A stretch of 49,226 bases of DNA from UBA8437 sp003445035 (GTDB taxonomy: Bacteria > Planctomycetota > Planctomycetia > Planctomycetales > Planctomycetaceae): NCBI GenBank assembly GCA_937901285.1, contig CALCHI010000557.1, forward strand, positions 1 through 49,226. The letters run 5' to 3'. Under the pieces are notes generated by a model. The model was given only the letters and a program-made list of their open reading frames with translations. It was not told where the DNA came from and did not search any database. Below are positions 41,968 to 48,379 of the stretch, piece after piece. The first letter of the stretch is position 1, and every line of letters begins with the position of its first letter. The translations under genes were made by a program, and so were the position numbers.

Positions 41968-43913
41968 CTCCCACGCTCGAACCCCAGGGCTGCGAGTTTG
42001 GTGTGAATCCGCTCGTTTTCCAGCAAGGCCTGAAGGGCTAGCACCGCGGGTCGATCCGAACGTGTCATGGGAACCACGAGGTCAAACTGTTCGGGTTGAA
42101 TCGGCAGGAACCCGAGATCGTACATCCCGGCTACCGGAGCAATTCCGATTCCCCAGTCGGCCCGCTCCTGGGCGATAGCGGCTGCGACGGCATTGTGTGA
42201 CCGCACCTGCATGGCAAACCCCGGAGGAGTTGCTCCGTCGAGAAGTCGGTCGATTACGACACGAGTGCCGCTGCCGGCGTTGCGGTTGACCATCCGCAAT
42301 TCGTTGTTGTCCAGGACGGCTCGGAGGGTGAGTTCCCAGTTGTCCTGTTTGAACCGGCCATCATCACGGCGGAATACCAGGCCCTGCATTCGTTGGTACC
42401 CCGGAACCAGCAGCATCTCATCAGTGAGAAATGGCCGATTGTATTGCCCGGTTTCCGGATCGAGGAGATGGATTCCGCCACAGTCACACTCGCCGCGACT
42501 GGCGGCCGCCAGTCCGCCGGAACTTCCGACGTAAAGGGATTTGGTGGAAAACCCCTGGGATTGAAGTTCCCCGAGCAACAAATCCAAACCGATGCAGTGG
42601 CTGCCAATCACGACCAGGTCGGCCGGAGTGAGTTCTCGCCCAAGCAGTTGGATATCGACTTCGGCCCCAGCCTCGAGGAATTCTGTCTGAGAAGGGATCG
42701 ACAGGAATCCGTCGGCTGCGCTGAAGGTAGTGACCGAACCGGACCCTTTGCCCATCGGGTAGGCGGCCAGGCCATCTTCGCCTGGTGCCAGGTTGGTGAG
42801 TACGTATTCGGTTCGTCCGCGTTGAGAGTTGACGCGCATTGGTAACCGGGCCGAGATGGTGGGGAGATCGGCTAGAGGCCTGCCAGCAAGGCGGCGGATG
42901 ACCGGTGCGACAAATTCGTGAAACGTGAATACCGCGCTTGTCGGGAATCCGGGGAGGATCACGATCGGTATCGTGCCTGTGACCGCCAGGCAAATCGGCT
43001 TGCCGGGTTTCAACGCCACACCGTGAGCGACGATTCCAGGCTTGGGAAGCCGTGCGACGACCTGGTAGGACAGGTCGCCAGCTCCCTTGGAGGTCCCGCC
43101 GGAAAGCACAACGATGTCATGTGCCAGTGCCGCGTGCACGGCCTCGGACAGTTCCTGTTCGTCATCCCCGAAACAGCCCAGCACTTCCGCGTGGCCACCA
43201 AGTTCCTCAACCGCTGCGGCAATGATCGCGGCATTCGAGTCGTAGACCCCGCCGTAAGTCATCTCGGCGCCGGGAGGAATGATTTCGTCACCGGTGGAGA
43301 TGATCGCGACGGATGGTCGTCGAAACACCTCAATCGTGGCTCGACCGATTGCCGCAAGTACGCCGATTTCACGAGATGTCAGCAATTGTCCCCGACGAAG
43401 GACCGTTTCACCCCTGGCAATGTCCGTTCCGGCGAAAGTGATGCGGGAACCCGGGGTTGCGGGTTGTTCCACGAGGAGGCGGCCGTGTTCGTCGACCCGG
43501 GTGTGTTCGACCATCACAACCGCATCGGCACCTCGCGGAACCACGGCGCCGGTCGCAATGGTGGTGGCCGACCCGGGTGTGACATCACTGGACGCACGAA
43601 CCCCGGGCACGAGCACTTCATCGTTTAGTGCGAGTTGCCTGGGTTGCTCTTCCATAGCGCCGAACGTGTCTGCCGCCTGCACGGCAAAGCCGTCAACGTT
43701 GGAACGATCAAAACCCGGCACGTCGAAGTCGGATGTGATGTCCGAAGCCAGAACACGGCCGAGGGCCTGGTTCAGCGCGATGTCCTCGATGCCCAATGGT
43801 TCCAGGGCAAGATGTGAGTGGAACAGGTGTTCGGCCGTGTCGCGATCGACAACTTCCAGGAATTGTTGCTGTTTGGCAGCGAGGACAGTTTCCGGAGATG
43901 GCGTTTCGTTCAC
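41964..43913 (-). CDS. MoeA fused to a periplasmic-binding-protein-like domain
   Basis: 649 residues. Residues about 1-420 are a MoeA molybdopterin molybdotransferase: FDRSNVDGFAVQAADT, IISTGDEIIPPGAEMTYGGV, VVLSGGTSKGAGDLSYQVV and VILPGFPTSAVFTFHEFV. Residues about 425-649 are a type II substrate-binding domain like those of ModA or LysR effector domains (ADLVVIGSHCIGLDLLLGEL, LRMVNRNAGSGTRVVIDRLL and AAIAQERADWGIGIAPVAGM). It has no signal peptide, so the domain acts in the cytoplasm and could bind molybdate, tungstate or a pterin during metal insertion. MoeA fused to a substrate-binding domain is known in archaea and some bacteria. It overlaps the second moeA by 4 bp. Confidence 0.88.
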   Translation of the reverse strand: MNETPSPETVLAAKQQQFLEVVDRDTAEHLFHSHLALEPLGIEDIALNQALGRVLASDITSDFDVPGFDRSNVDGFAVQAADTFGAMEEQPRQLALNDEVLVPGVRASSDVTPGSATTIATGAVVPRGADAVVMVEHTRVDEHGRLLVEQPATPGSRITFAGTDIARGETVLRRGQLLTSREIGVLAAIGRATIEVFRRPSVAIISTGDEIIPPGAEMTYGGVYDSNAAIIAAAVEELGGHAEVLGCFGDDEQELSEAVHAALAHDIVVLSGGTSKGAGDLSYQVVARLPKPGIVAHGVALKPGKPICLAVTGTIPIVILPGFPTSAVFTFHEFVAPVIRRLAGRPLADLPTISARLPMRVNSQRGRTEYVLTNLAPGEDGLAAYPMGKGSGSVTTFSAADGFLSIPSQTEFLEAGAEVDIQLLGRELTPADLVVIGSHCIGLDLLLGELQSQGFSTKSLYVGSSGGLAAASRGECDCGGIHLLDPETGQYNRPFLTDEMLLVPGYQRMQGLVFRRDDGRFKQDNWELTLRAVLDNNELRMVNRNAGSGTRVVIDRLLDGATPPGFAMQVRSHNAVAAAIAQERADWGIGIAPVAGMYDLGFLPIQPEQFDLVVPMTRSDRPAVLALQALLENERIHTKLAALGFERGS

Positions 43914-45199
43914 TTCGGGTCTCCCCGGTCGGGCCGTTGCCGATCATATCTCCAGACCTGGATGGTCCGGCCTGCGGCATAGCCTTCCAGTTCGGGTGGG
44001 ACCAGTACAAAACCGTCGGCGCGGGTGGTGGATGACAGGATGGATGCTCCACTGATCGACAAAGGGGAAATGGTCGTGTCGTCCTCGGAGATCGAGACGC
44101 GACAGTAATCCAGGCGGCCGATGTCCGAGGCGATCTTGTCGTCAAGAATCGCTTCGAGTCGCATGTAGGGCCAATCGGGAGACATTCCACTCATTTTGCG
44201 AACGACTTCACCGGCGAACACGTCGTAGGCAGCCAGGCACGAGACGGGATTGCCAGGAAGGAGGAAGACCAGGGAGTCTCCCACACGACCGATCCCGGTC
44301 GGGCTGGATGGTCTCATGGCGACACCATGAAACACGAGTTCACCAAGTTCCGAGACAAGGGTTGGTGCGTGATCCTCTGTGCCGACGCTCGTTCCTCCGG
44401 AAACCAGTATCACGTCGGCGCCCCGGCGCGACAGAAGTGACGAAATCGTCTGCCGGTCGTCGGAAACTGGCTGGATCGGTGGCCGGGTTTCCAGGACACC
44501 CCCGTCTCGTACCGCCAGGGCAGCGAGCATCAGGGAATTCGACTCGTAGATCTGGTCATCGCGTCGGGGATTTCCGGGAACGACCAGTTCGTCACCAGTG
44601 ATCAACAGGCGGACTGTCGGGCGACGGATGACCTCCACCTGGTCGATTCCCAGCGAGCCAATGAGCGCCGTGTCCTGGGGGCGAAGAGTCCGGCCTGGAT
44701 CAAGCAGGGATTGTCCGGCCTGGACGTCCTCGCCGCGGCGTCCGATGTGACGGCCGGGCGCCATGGCACTGGTGATTTCGACACTCCCGGAGGACTCGCT
44801 GGCGTGTTCGGCCGGGACCACGCAGGTGGCGCCGTTGGGGATCGGCGCCCCGGTCATGATCCTGGCAGCACTGCCGGTGTCGATGGTTCCGGAGAATCCC
44901 GAGCCGGGCAACGATTCTCCGATGACGGAAAATGACAGTGGGTTGTACGGACTGGCGCCGTCAGTGGCAGTCGCCACCAGGGCGTATCCGTCCATCGCCG
45001 AACGGTCGAACGAGGGCACGTCGATTGGCGCAGTGATCGTCTGTCCCAGCACTCGGCCGGACACCTGTCCGACGGGTACGATTTCGGGGGGAAGCGGTCG
45101 AGTCTCGGCTCGCAGCCAGGTGAGGACGTCAGGCACAAGGGCTCGCTCGGCAAAACCCTTCATGCGAACGTCACGCGGCGTTGGGTTCGATGGAGACAC
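43910..45199 (-). CDS. moeA: Molybdopterin molybdotransferase MoeA
   Basis: 429 residues. Inserts molybdate into adenylylated molybdopterin to form active molybdenum cofactor. Motifs are in the usual order: PSFDRSAMDGYALVA, RIMTGAPIPNGATCVVPAEH, RLLITGDELVVPG, ILVSGGTSVGTEDHAPTLV and VFLLPGNPVSCLAAYDVFAG. It is the normal single-domain MoeA beside the fused paralogue, which it precedes with a 4-bp overlap; mobA lies 22 bp upstream. The GTG start at 45199 gives the first domain in full; an in-frame ATG at 45163 (MKGFAER) is a possible alternative, neither having a strong ribosome site. Confidence 0.93.
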   Translation of the reverse strand: MSPSNPTPRDVRMKGFAERALVPDVLTWLRAETRPLPPEIVPVGQVSGRVLGQTITAPIDVPSFDRSAMDGYALVATATDGASPYNPLSFSVIGESLPGSGFSGTIDTGSAARIMTGAPIPNGATCVVPAEHASESSGSVEITSAMAPGRHIGRRGEDVQAGQSLLDPGRTLRPQDTALIGSLGIDQVEVIRRPTVRLLITGDELVVPGNPRRDDQIYESNSLMLAALAVRDGGVLETRPPIQPVSDDRQTISSLLSRRGADVILVSGGTSVGTEDHAPTLVSELGELVFHGVAMRPSSPTGIGRVGDSLVFLLPGNPVSCLAAYDVFAGEVVRKMSGMSPDWPYMRLEAILDDKIASDIGRLDYCRVSISEDDTTISPLSISGASILSSTTRADGFVLVPPELEGYAAGRTIQVWRYDRQRPDRGDPK

Positions 45200-45221
45200 G
45201 TGCGGGATCCGAAATATTGGA

Positions 45222-45851
45222 TCAGGGCCTGGCCGGAAAACCGGCGTCGATGAGAGCCTGTCTGTATTCGTCGGGGCAGTTCAGGTTTCGGAACGAGTCG
45301 AGTGCAGGATCCACTTCGCGAAGACTGTCGACATCGACCTCGTGGACGCGAGCCTCTTTGAACAGTGACAGGGGCCGCCGGGCTCCTGAGTGCAGCAGGC
45401 GATCGATCACGCCCGCGAGCGAGGTGCGGTAAACCGCAGCCAACGGGTGATGGTAGTCGCCGTCCTTGGGGATTGCCAGATCCGCAGAACCGAGGCGATT
45501 GACCATTTCGTTGACAAGTGCCGTTCGCAAAAAAGGTGCGTCGCAGGATGTGACGTACGCGATGTCGGCGTGGGGTGCGAGTGCCAGGAGCCCGGTGTGG
45601 ATTCCTGCGAGGGGGCCGGCATCTGTGTGGATGTCACGAGCAACGAGGATGGATGGGGGCAGTTGCGGGAGTTGTTGGTCGGGTGCGGCGACGACGACGA
45701 CCGGTGCCAACGATTCACACAGGCGATCCACCATGTGCTCGAGCATCGTTGTTGGCCCGAACGGAAGGGAATACTTGGCGGATCCCATGCGACGGCTGTG
45801 GCCACCACAAAGGACAATTCCGCCGACGGTCAATCGCGGCTCCTGTTGCAT
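45222..45851 (-). CDS. mobA: Molybdenum cofactor guanylyltransferase
   Basis: 209 residues. Transfers GMP from GTP to Mo-molybdopterin to make the MGD form used by DMSO-reductase-family enzymes. The nucleotide-binding signature VGGIVLCGGHSRRMGSAKYS is at residues about 9-28; DAGPLAGIHTGLLAL and VTSCDAPFLRTALV supply the GTP/Mg2+ contacts, including the Asp of the DxP-like loop. The frame is open far upstream, but that part lies antisense to the YkgJ-like gene; the ATG at 45851 fits the family N-terminus and stands 6 bp after a TACAAT box, suggesting a leaderless mRNA. It is first in the operon mobA-moeA-moeA fusion. Confidence 0.9.
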   Translation of the reverse strand: MQQEPRLTVGGIVLCGGHSRRMGSAKYSLPFGPTTMLEHMVDRLCESLAPVVVVAAPDQQLPQLPPSILVARDIHTDAGPLAGIHTGLLALAPHADIAYVTSCDAPFLRTALVNEMVNRLGSADLAIPKDGDYHHPLAAVYRTSLAGVIDRLLHSGARRPLSLFKEARVHEVDVDSLREVDPALDSFRNLNCPDEYRQALIDAGFPARP

Positions 45852-45857
45852 ATGGTG

Positions 45858-45863
45858 ATTGTA
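45858..45863 (-). promoter_or_regulatory. -10 element of mobA (leaderless start)
   Basis: On the minus strand TACAAT ends exactly 6 bp before the mobA ATG, so transcription should begin at or next to the start codon. The matching -35 position holds only ATGCGT, which is weak. No ribosome site is present, consistent with a leaderless message. Confidence 0.5.
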
Positions 45864-45898
45864 GATGTCTGGGCGATACGACGCATTGGAGGACGGGG

Positions 45899-45928
45899 TT
45901 GAGTTCGTGGGCCCTTCTGACCTAAACT
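45899..45928 (+). promoter_or_regulatory. Promoter of the YkgJ-like gene (leaderless start)
   Basis: TTGAGT (45899-45904), 18-bp spacer, TAAACT (45923-45928). The GTG start codon follows after 6 bp, exactly where transcription is expected to begin. It is divergent from mobA within an 83-bp gap. Confidence 0.5.
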
Positions 45929-45943
45929 TCCGCCGTGGCGGAA
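45928..45943. other. Palindrome TTCCGCC-GT-GGCGGAA over the ykgJ-like start
   Basis: A perfect 7-bp inverted repeat with a 2-bp centre, overlapping the end of the -10 box and the GTG start at 45935. It could be an operator for a dimeric repressor or a coincidence of coding sequence. The centre is too short for a normal RNA hairpin. Confidence 0.35.
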
Positions 45944-46351
45944 ACGCATTGGTTTCAGGACGGCTTGTGCTTCGAATGCACCCAGTGCGGCAATTGTTGC
46001 AGTGGGGCACCGGGCGCCGTCTGGGTCGATGACGACGACATCGATCGGATCGCCGAATACACGGGAAAAGGCGAAGGTGAAATCCGTGTGATGCACACCC
46101 GGCCATTCGCCGGGCGAACGTCGTTGACCGAATTTGCGAACGGGGATTGCACGTTCTTTGACGCAGAAATGCGACGCTGCCGAATATATCCGGTTCGGCC
46201 CACACAGTGCCGGACATGGCCATTCTGGGGTTCAAACCTTCAATCACCGGCGACATGGAAAGCGACGCAAGAAGGCTGTCCTGGTGCGGGACAGGGACCT
46301 CTAGTCCCGCTGGACGAGATTGTCGGATTGGTGTCAGAGTTGGATATTTGA
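45935..46351 (+). CDS. YkgJ-family cysteine-cluster protein
   Basis: 138-residue soluble protein. The cysteine-cluster motif CTQCGNCCSGAPG near residues 15-27 is joined by a later CRIYPVRPTQCRTWPFWGSN (about 82-101), the two halves of the YkgJ/UPF0153 putative Zn or Fe-S binding domain. The function of the family is not established; members are often next to, or act with, metal or chaperone functions. The GTG start at 45935 is 6 bp after a -10 box (TAAACT), so the message appears leaderless. Divergent from mobA; HU follows after 198 bp with its own promoter. Confidence 0.82.
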   Translation: MAETHWFQDGLCFECTQCGNCCSGAPGAVWVDDDDIDRIAEYTGKGEGEIRVMHTRPFAGRTSLTEFANGDCTFFDAEMRRCRIYPVRPTQCRTWPFWGSNLQSPATWKATQEGCPGAGQGPLVPLDEIVGLVSELDI

Positions 46352-46447
46352 CCGGTTGGAAAACGAGACTGGCAACCAGGGTGGTTTGTAACGATTGTGC
46401 TGAACACCGGGGTCGTTGGGGTCCGATAAAACTGGTAGATGTCCGTC

Positions 46448-46477
46448 TTGACACGAAATGGAATTGAAGATTACGCT
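46448..46477 (+). promoter_or_regulatory. Promoter for the HU gene
   Basis: A perfect -35 TTGACA (46448-46453), 18-bp spacer and TACGCT (46472-46477). Transcription would start near 46484, about 66 bases before the HU ATG. No other element was recognised in the 198-bp gap. Confidence 0.55.
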
Positions 46478-46549
46478 TAAGTCTGGGCAGAGCCAGAAGA
46501 TAGAACAAATGACTCTGCAGGGTCGCAACCCAGCACGGCAGACCATCTC

Positions 46550-46963
46550 ATGACCAAAAAAGACATCGTCAAGAAGATATCGGAGGATTGTTACCTGACG
46601 CAGTTGACGGTCAAGGAAATCGTCCAACGGACTCTGGACGAGATCGTCGAAGCGTTGGTCGTGGAGGGAAAGATCGAACTCCGGAATTTCGGCGTGTTCA
46701 AAGTCACGAAGCGAGCCGCTCGTCCGGCCCGCAATCCTCGCACAGGAGACGCGGTGAACGTACCGGCGAAATGTGTTGTGACGTTCAAACCCGGCAAGGA
46801 AATGGAAGCCAGAGTTCGAGCATTGGACCAGGTTCCTTCGTCATCGTTCGTCTACGAATCCGCTGCTTCCCCTTCCCCGCCGCACACCTCCGACGATTCA
46901 ACTGTCGCTGAATTTGGCTCGCTCGATTCGGAACTTTCTGCGGACCCGTTTGCCAGCGAATAG
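46550..46963 (+). CDS. HU-family DNA-binding protein with C-terminal tail
   Basis: 137 residues. Residues 1-92 form a normal HU/IHF domain: MTKKDIVKKISEDCYLTQLT, LRNFGVFKVTKRAARPARNP and the DNA-arm and final strand TGDAVNVPAKCVVTFKPGKE. The R-x-x-R-N-P motif at the tip of the arm is intact. About 45 extra residues follow, Ser/Pro-rich and then acidic (SLDSELSADPFASE), unlike bacterial HU, which ends at about 90. The tail lacks the Lys/Ala repeats of actinobacterial HU and is negatively charged overall, so it may moderate DNA binding. The TTGACA promoter upstream and a C-rich downstream region frame it as a single-gene transcript. Confidence 0.9.
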   Translation: MTKKDIVKKISEDCYLTQLTVKEIVQRTLDEIVEALVVEGKIELRNFGVFKVTKRAARPARNPRTGDAVNVPAKCVVTFKPGKEMEARVRALDQVPSSSFVYESAASPSPPHTSDDSTVAEFGSLDSELSADPFASE

Positions 46964-46988
46964 TTTCTCACCACGTTCCGGCAGCGGC

Positions 46989-47040
46989 CTCCACTTCTGT
47001 CCTCTCACACACTCTCTTCTCTCCCCACTTTCACTGTTTA
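46989..47040 (+). terminator. C/T-rich, G-poor stretch: possible Rho-use site
   Basis: 52 bases with only two G and 43 pyrimidines, directly behind the HU gene and ahead of the 70-aa gene. C-rich, G-poor unstructured RNA is typical of Rho loading sites, and no intrinsic terminator follows HU. The call is inferential. Confidence 0.3.
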
Positions 47041-47123
47041 CAACCCGGCCTGGCTCTCGCCATCTGTGTTCGCCCCATGCGGCGAGCTCTCGAGCGGGGT
47101 CTGCATCCATGGAGGGATGTCTG

Positions 47124-47336
47124 ATGCGTAGGAAAGTCTTGTCCACCGTGTTCATCGTTGCGATGGCCGTCGGCTGTATCGTTCCGATCTACGACACCTC
47201 ACGAGATATCCGTACGAGGCAATTGATCTTCGTTTCGGAAGGCCTACGGCATATTCCTCGGATCTGGGAACGGATCTGGGGCCTGGAGATGCCGGATCTG
47301 GCGACGCCCTATCGCACCCATGGTGGTGTGATCTGA
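47124..47336 (+). CDS. Small single-helix protein, unknown function
   Basis: 70 residues: an N-terminal helix or uncleaved signal (MRRKVLSTVFIVAMAVGCIV), then a basic/amphipathic part (DTSRDIRTRQLIFVSEGLRH) and an ending ATPYRTHGGVI. The start is set by a GGAGGG ribosome site 8 bp upstream; an in-frame ATG at 47109 lacks one. I recall similar short proteins with a Y-R-T-H-G-G-(I/V)-I end in planctomycetes, but cannot verify it here. No known domain. It sits between HU and pyrD, with pyrD's promoter beginning just after its stop. Confidence 0.6.
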   Translation: MRRKVLSTVFIVAMAVGCIVPIYDTSRDIRTRQLIFVSEGLRHIPRIWERIWGLEMPDLATPYRTHGGVI

Positions 47337-47375
47337 AGTGAGCGGCGTGTGTTGCGGGCGCATTCCTGGAGACCG

Positions 47376-47404
47376 TTGCCGGTCCGCAGGGTGGCCAGTA
47401 GTAT
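47376..47404 (+). promoter_or_regulatory. pyrD promoter (leaderless transcript)
   Basis: TTGCCG (47376-47381), 17-bp spacer, TAGTAT (47399-47404). The predicted transcript start is 47411-47412, which coincides with an in-frame GTG at 47412. The same -35 and spacing occur at 20733. The ATG at 47403 lies inside the -10 box and so cannot be on this transcript. Confidence 0.62.
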
Positions 47405-47411
47405 GGCCCGC

Positions 47412-48356
47412 GTGCCAGATCTCAACGTCGACCTGAATCGTCTGCGACTCGCCAATCCGATCCTCGTTGCGTCCGGAACGTTCGGGTATGCGCGAGAGAT
47501 GGAGGCGTTTGCGCGGTTTGAAAATATCGGGGCGGTGATCCCGAAGACCGTCACCCCGCAGCCCCGCATTGGAAATCCGCCACCACGGACCGTGGAGACC
47601 ACCTCCGGCCTTCTCAACTCGATCGGTCTTGATAATGACGGGTTGGACTCGTTCGTCGAAAAGCATCTTCCGTACCTGAAAGAGCTGCCGACGGCTGTGA
47701 TTGCCAACATAGCAGGCCACGATGTGGACGAGTTTGAGGCGATGGCGTCGGTTCTGGATTCGACCGAAGGGCTCGCAGGGATCGAGTTGAATATTTCGTG
47801 CCCCAACGTCAGTGGCGGTGTCGATTTCGGGACGAATCCCCAGTTGGCGGCTGAAGTGGTCAAGCGAGTGCGTGGTCGGACATCCCTTCCAGTGATCGCC
47901 AAGTTGACTCCGAACGTGACTGACATTGTTGCTGTCGCGATGGCGGTGGCCGACGGCGGCGCTGATGCCGTGTCACTGGTCAATACGTACCAGGGGATCG
48001 CCGTCGACTGGCGAAAGCGGAAACCGGTCCTGGGAAATGTGACCGGTGGACTGAGTGGCCCGGCCATCAAACCGTTGGCCTTGTGTGCGGTTTGGAAGGT
48101 GGCCTGCCAGGTGGATATTCCGATTGTCGGCGTGGGAGGAATTTCGTGCCTGGACGATGTACTGGAGTTCCTTGTCGCCGGGGCGTCCGCCGTGCAGATC
48201 GGTACGGCGAACTTTTATGATCCGGGCTTGGCCAGTCGGCTTGTGGATGAACTGGATGGGTGCCTCGGCGAACTCGGCGTGGATTCTGTCGGTGACATCG
48301 TGGGGACACTTGAGTCGGCTCCAGCGGCGGCACCCGCCGGCAAGACGACGACCTGA
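47412..48356 (+). CDS. pyrD: Dihydroorotate dehydrogenase (class 1 type)
   Basis: Oxidises dihydroorotate to orotate in pyrimidine synthesis. 314 residues from GTG 47412; an in-frame ATG at 47403 would add three residues but overlaps the promoter's -10 box. FMN and substrate motifs are NPILVASGTFGYAREME, KTVTPQPRIGNPPPRTVETT, ELNISCPNVSGGVDFG with the catalytic Cys130, and SLVNTYQGIAVDWR. The C-terminus has GVGGISCLDDVLEFLVAGAS and VQIGTANFYDP. The cytosolic class 1B enzymes use NAD+ through PyrK; no pyrK is in this window. The trpS gene starts 23 bp downstream. Confidence 0.9.
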   Translation: MPDLNVDLNRLRLANPILVASGTFGYAREMEAFARFENIGAVIPKTVTPQPRIGNPPPRTVETTSGLLNSIGLDNDGLDSFVEKHLPYLKELPTAVIANIAGHDVDEFEAMASVLDSTEGLAGIELNISCPNVSGGVDFGTNPQLAAEVVKRVRGRTSLPVIAKLTPNVTDIVAVAMAVADGGADAVSLVNTYQGIAVDWRKRKPVLGNVTGGLSGPAIKPLALCAVWKVACQVDIPIVGVGGISCLDDVLEFLVAGASAVQIGTANFYDPGLASRLVDELDGCLGELGVDSVGDIVGTLESAPAAAPAGKTTT

Positions 48357-48379
48357 TATTTCGGATTTGGGGTGAGTCG

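Noticed and set aside
45222..46508. Upstream extension of mobA to 428 residues
   Set aside because: The extra part is antisense to the YkgJ-like gene with its two cysteine motifs; MobA's normal N-terminus begins at 45851.
47403..47411. ATG at 47403 as the pyrD start
   Set aside because: It lies inside the -10 hexamer of the best promoter, so it could be used only on read-through transcripts; GTG 47412 fits both promoter and family N-terminus.
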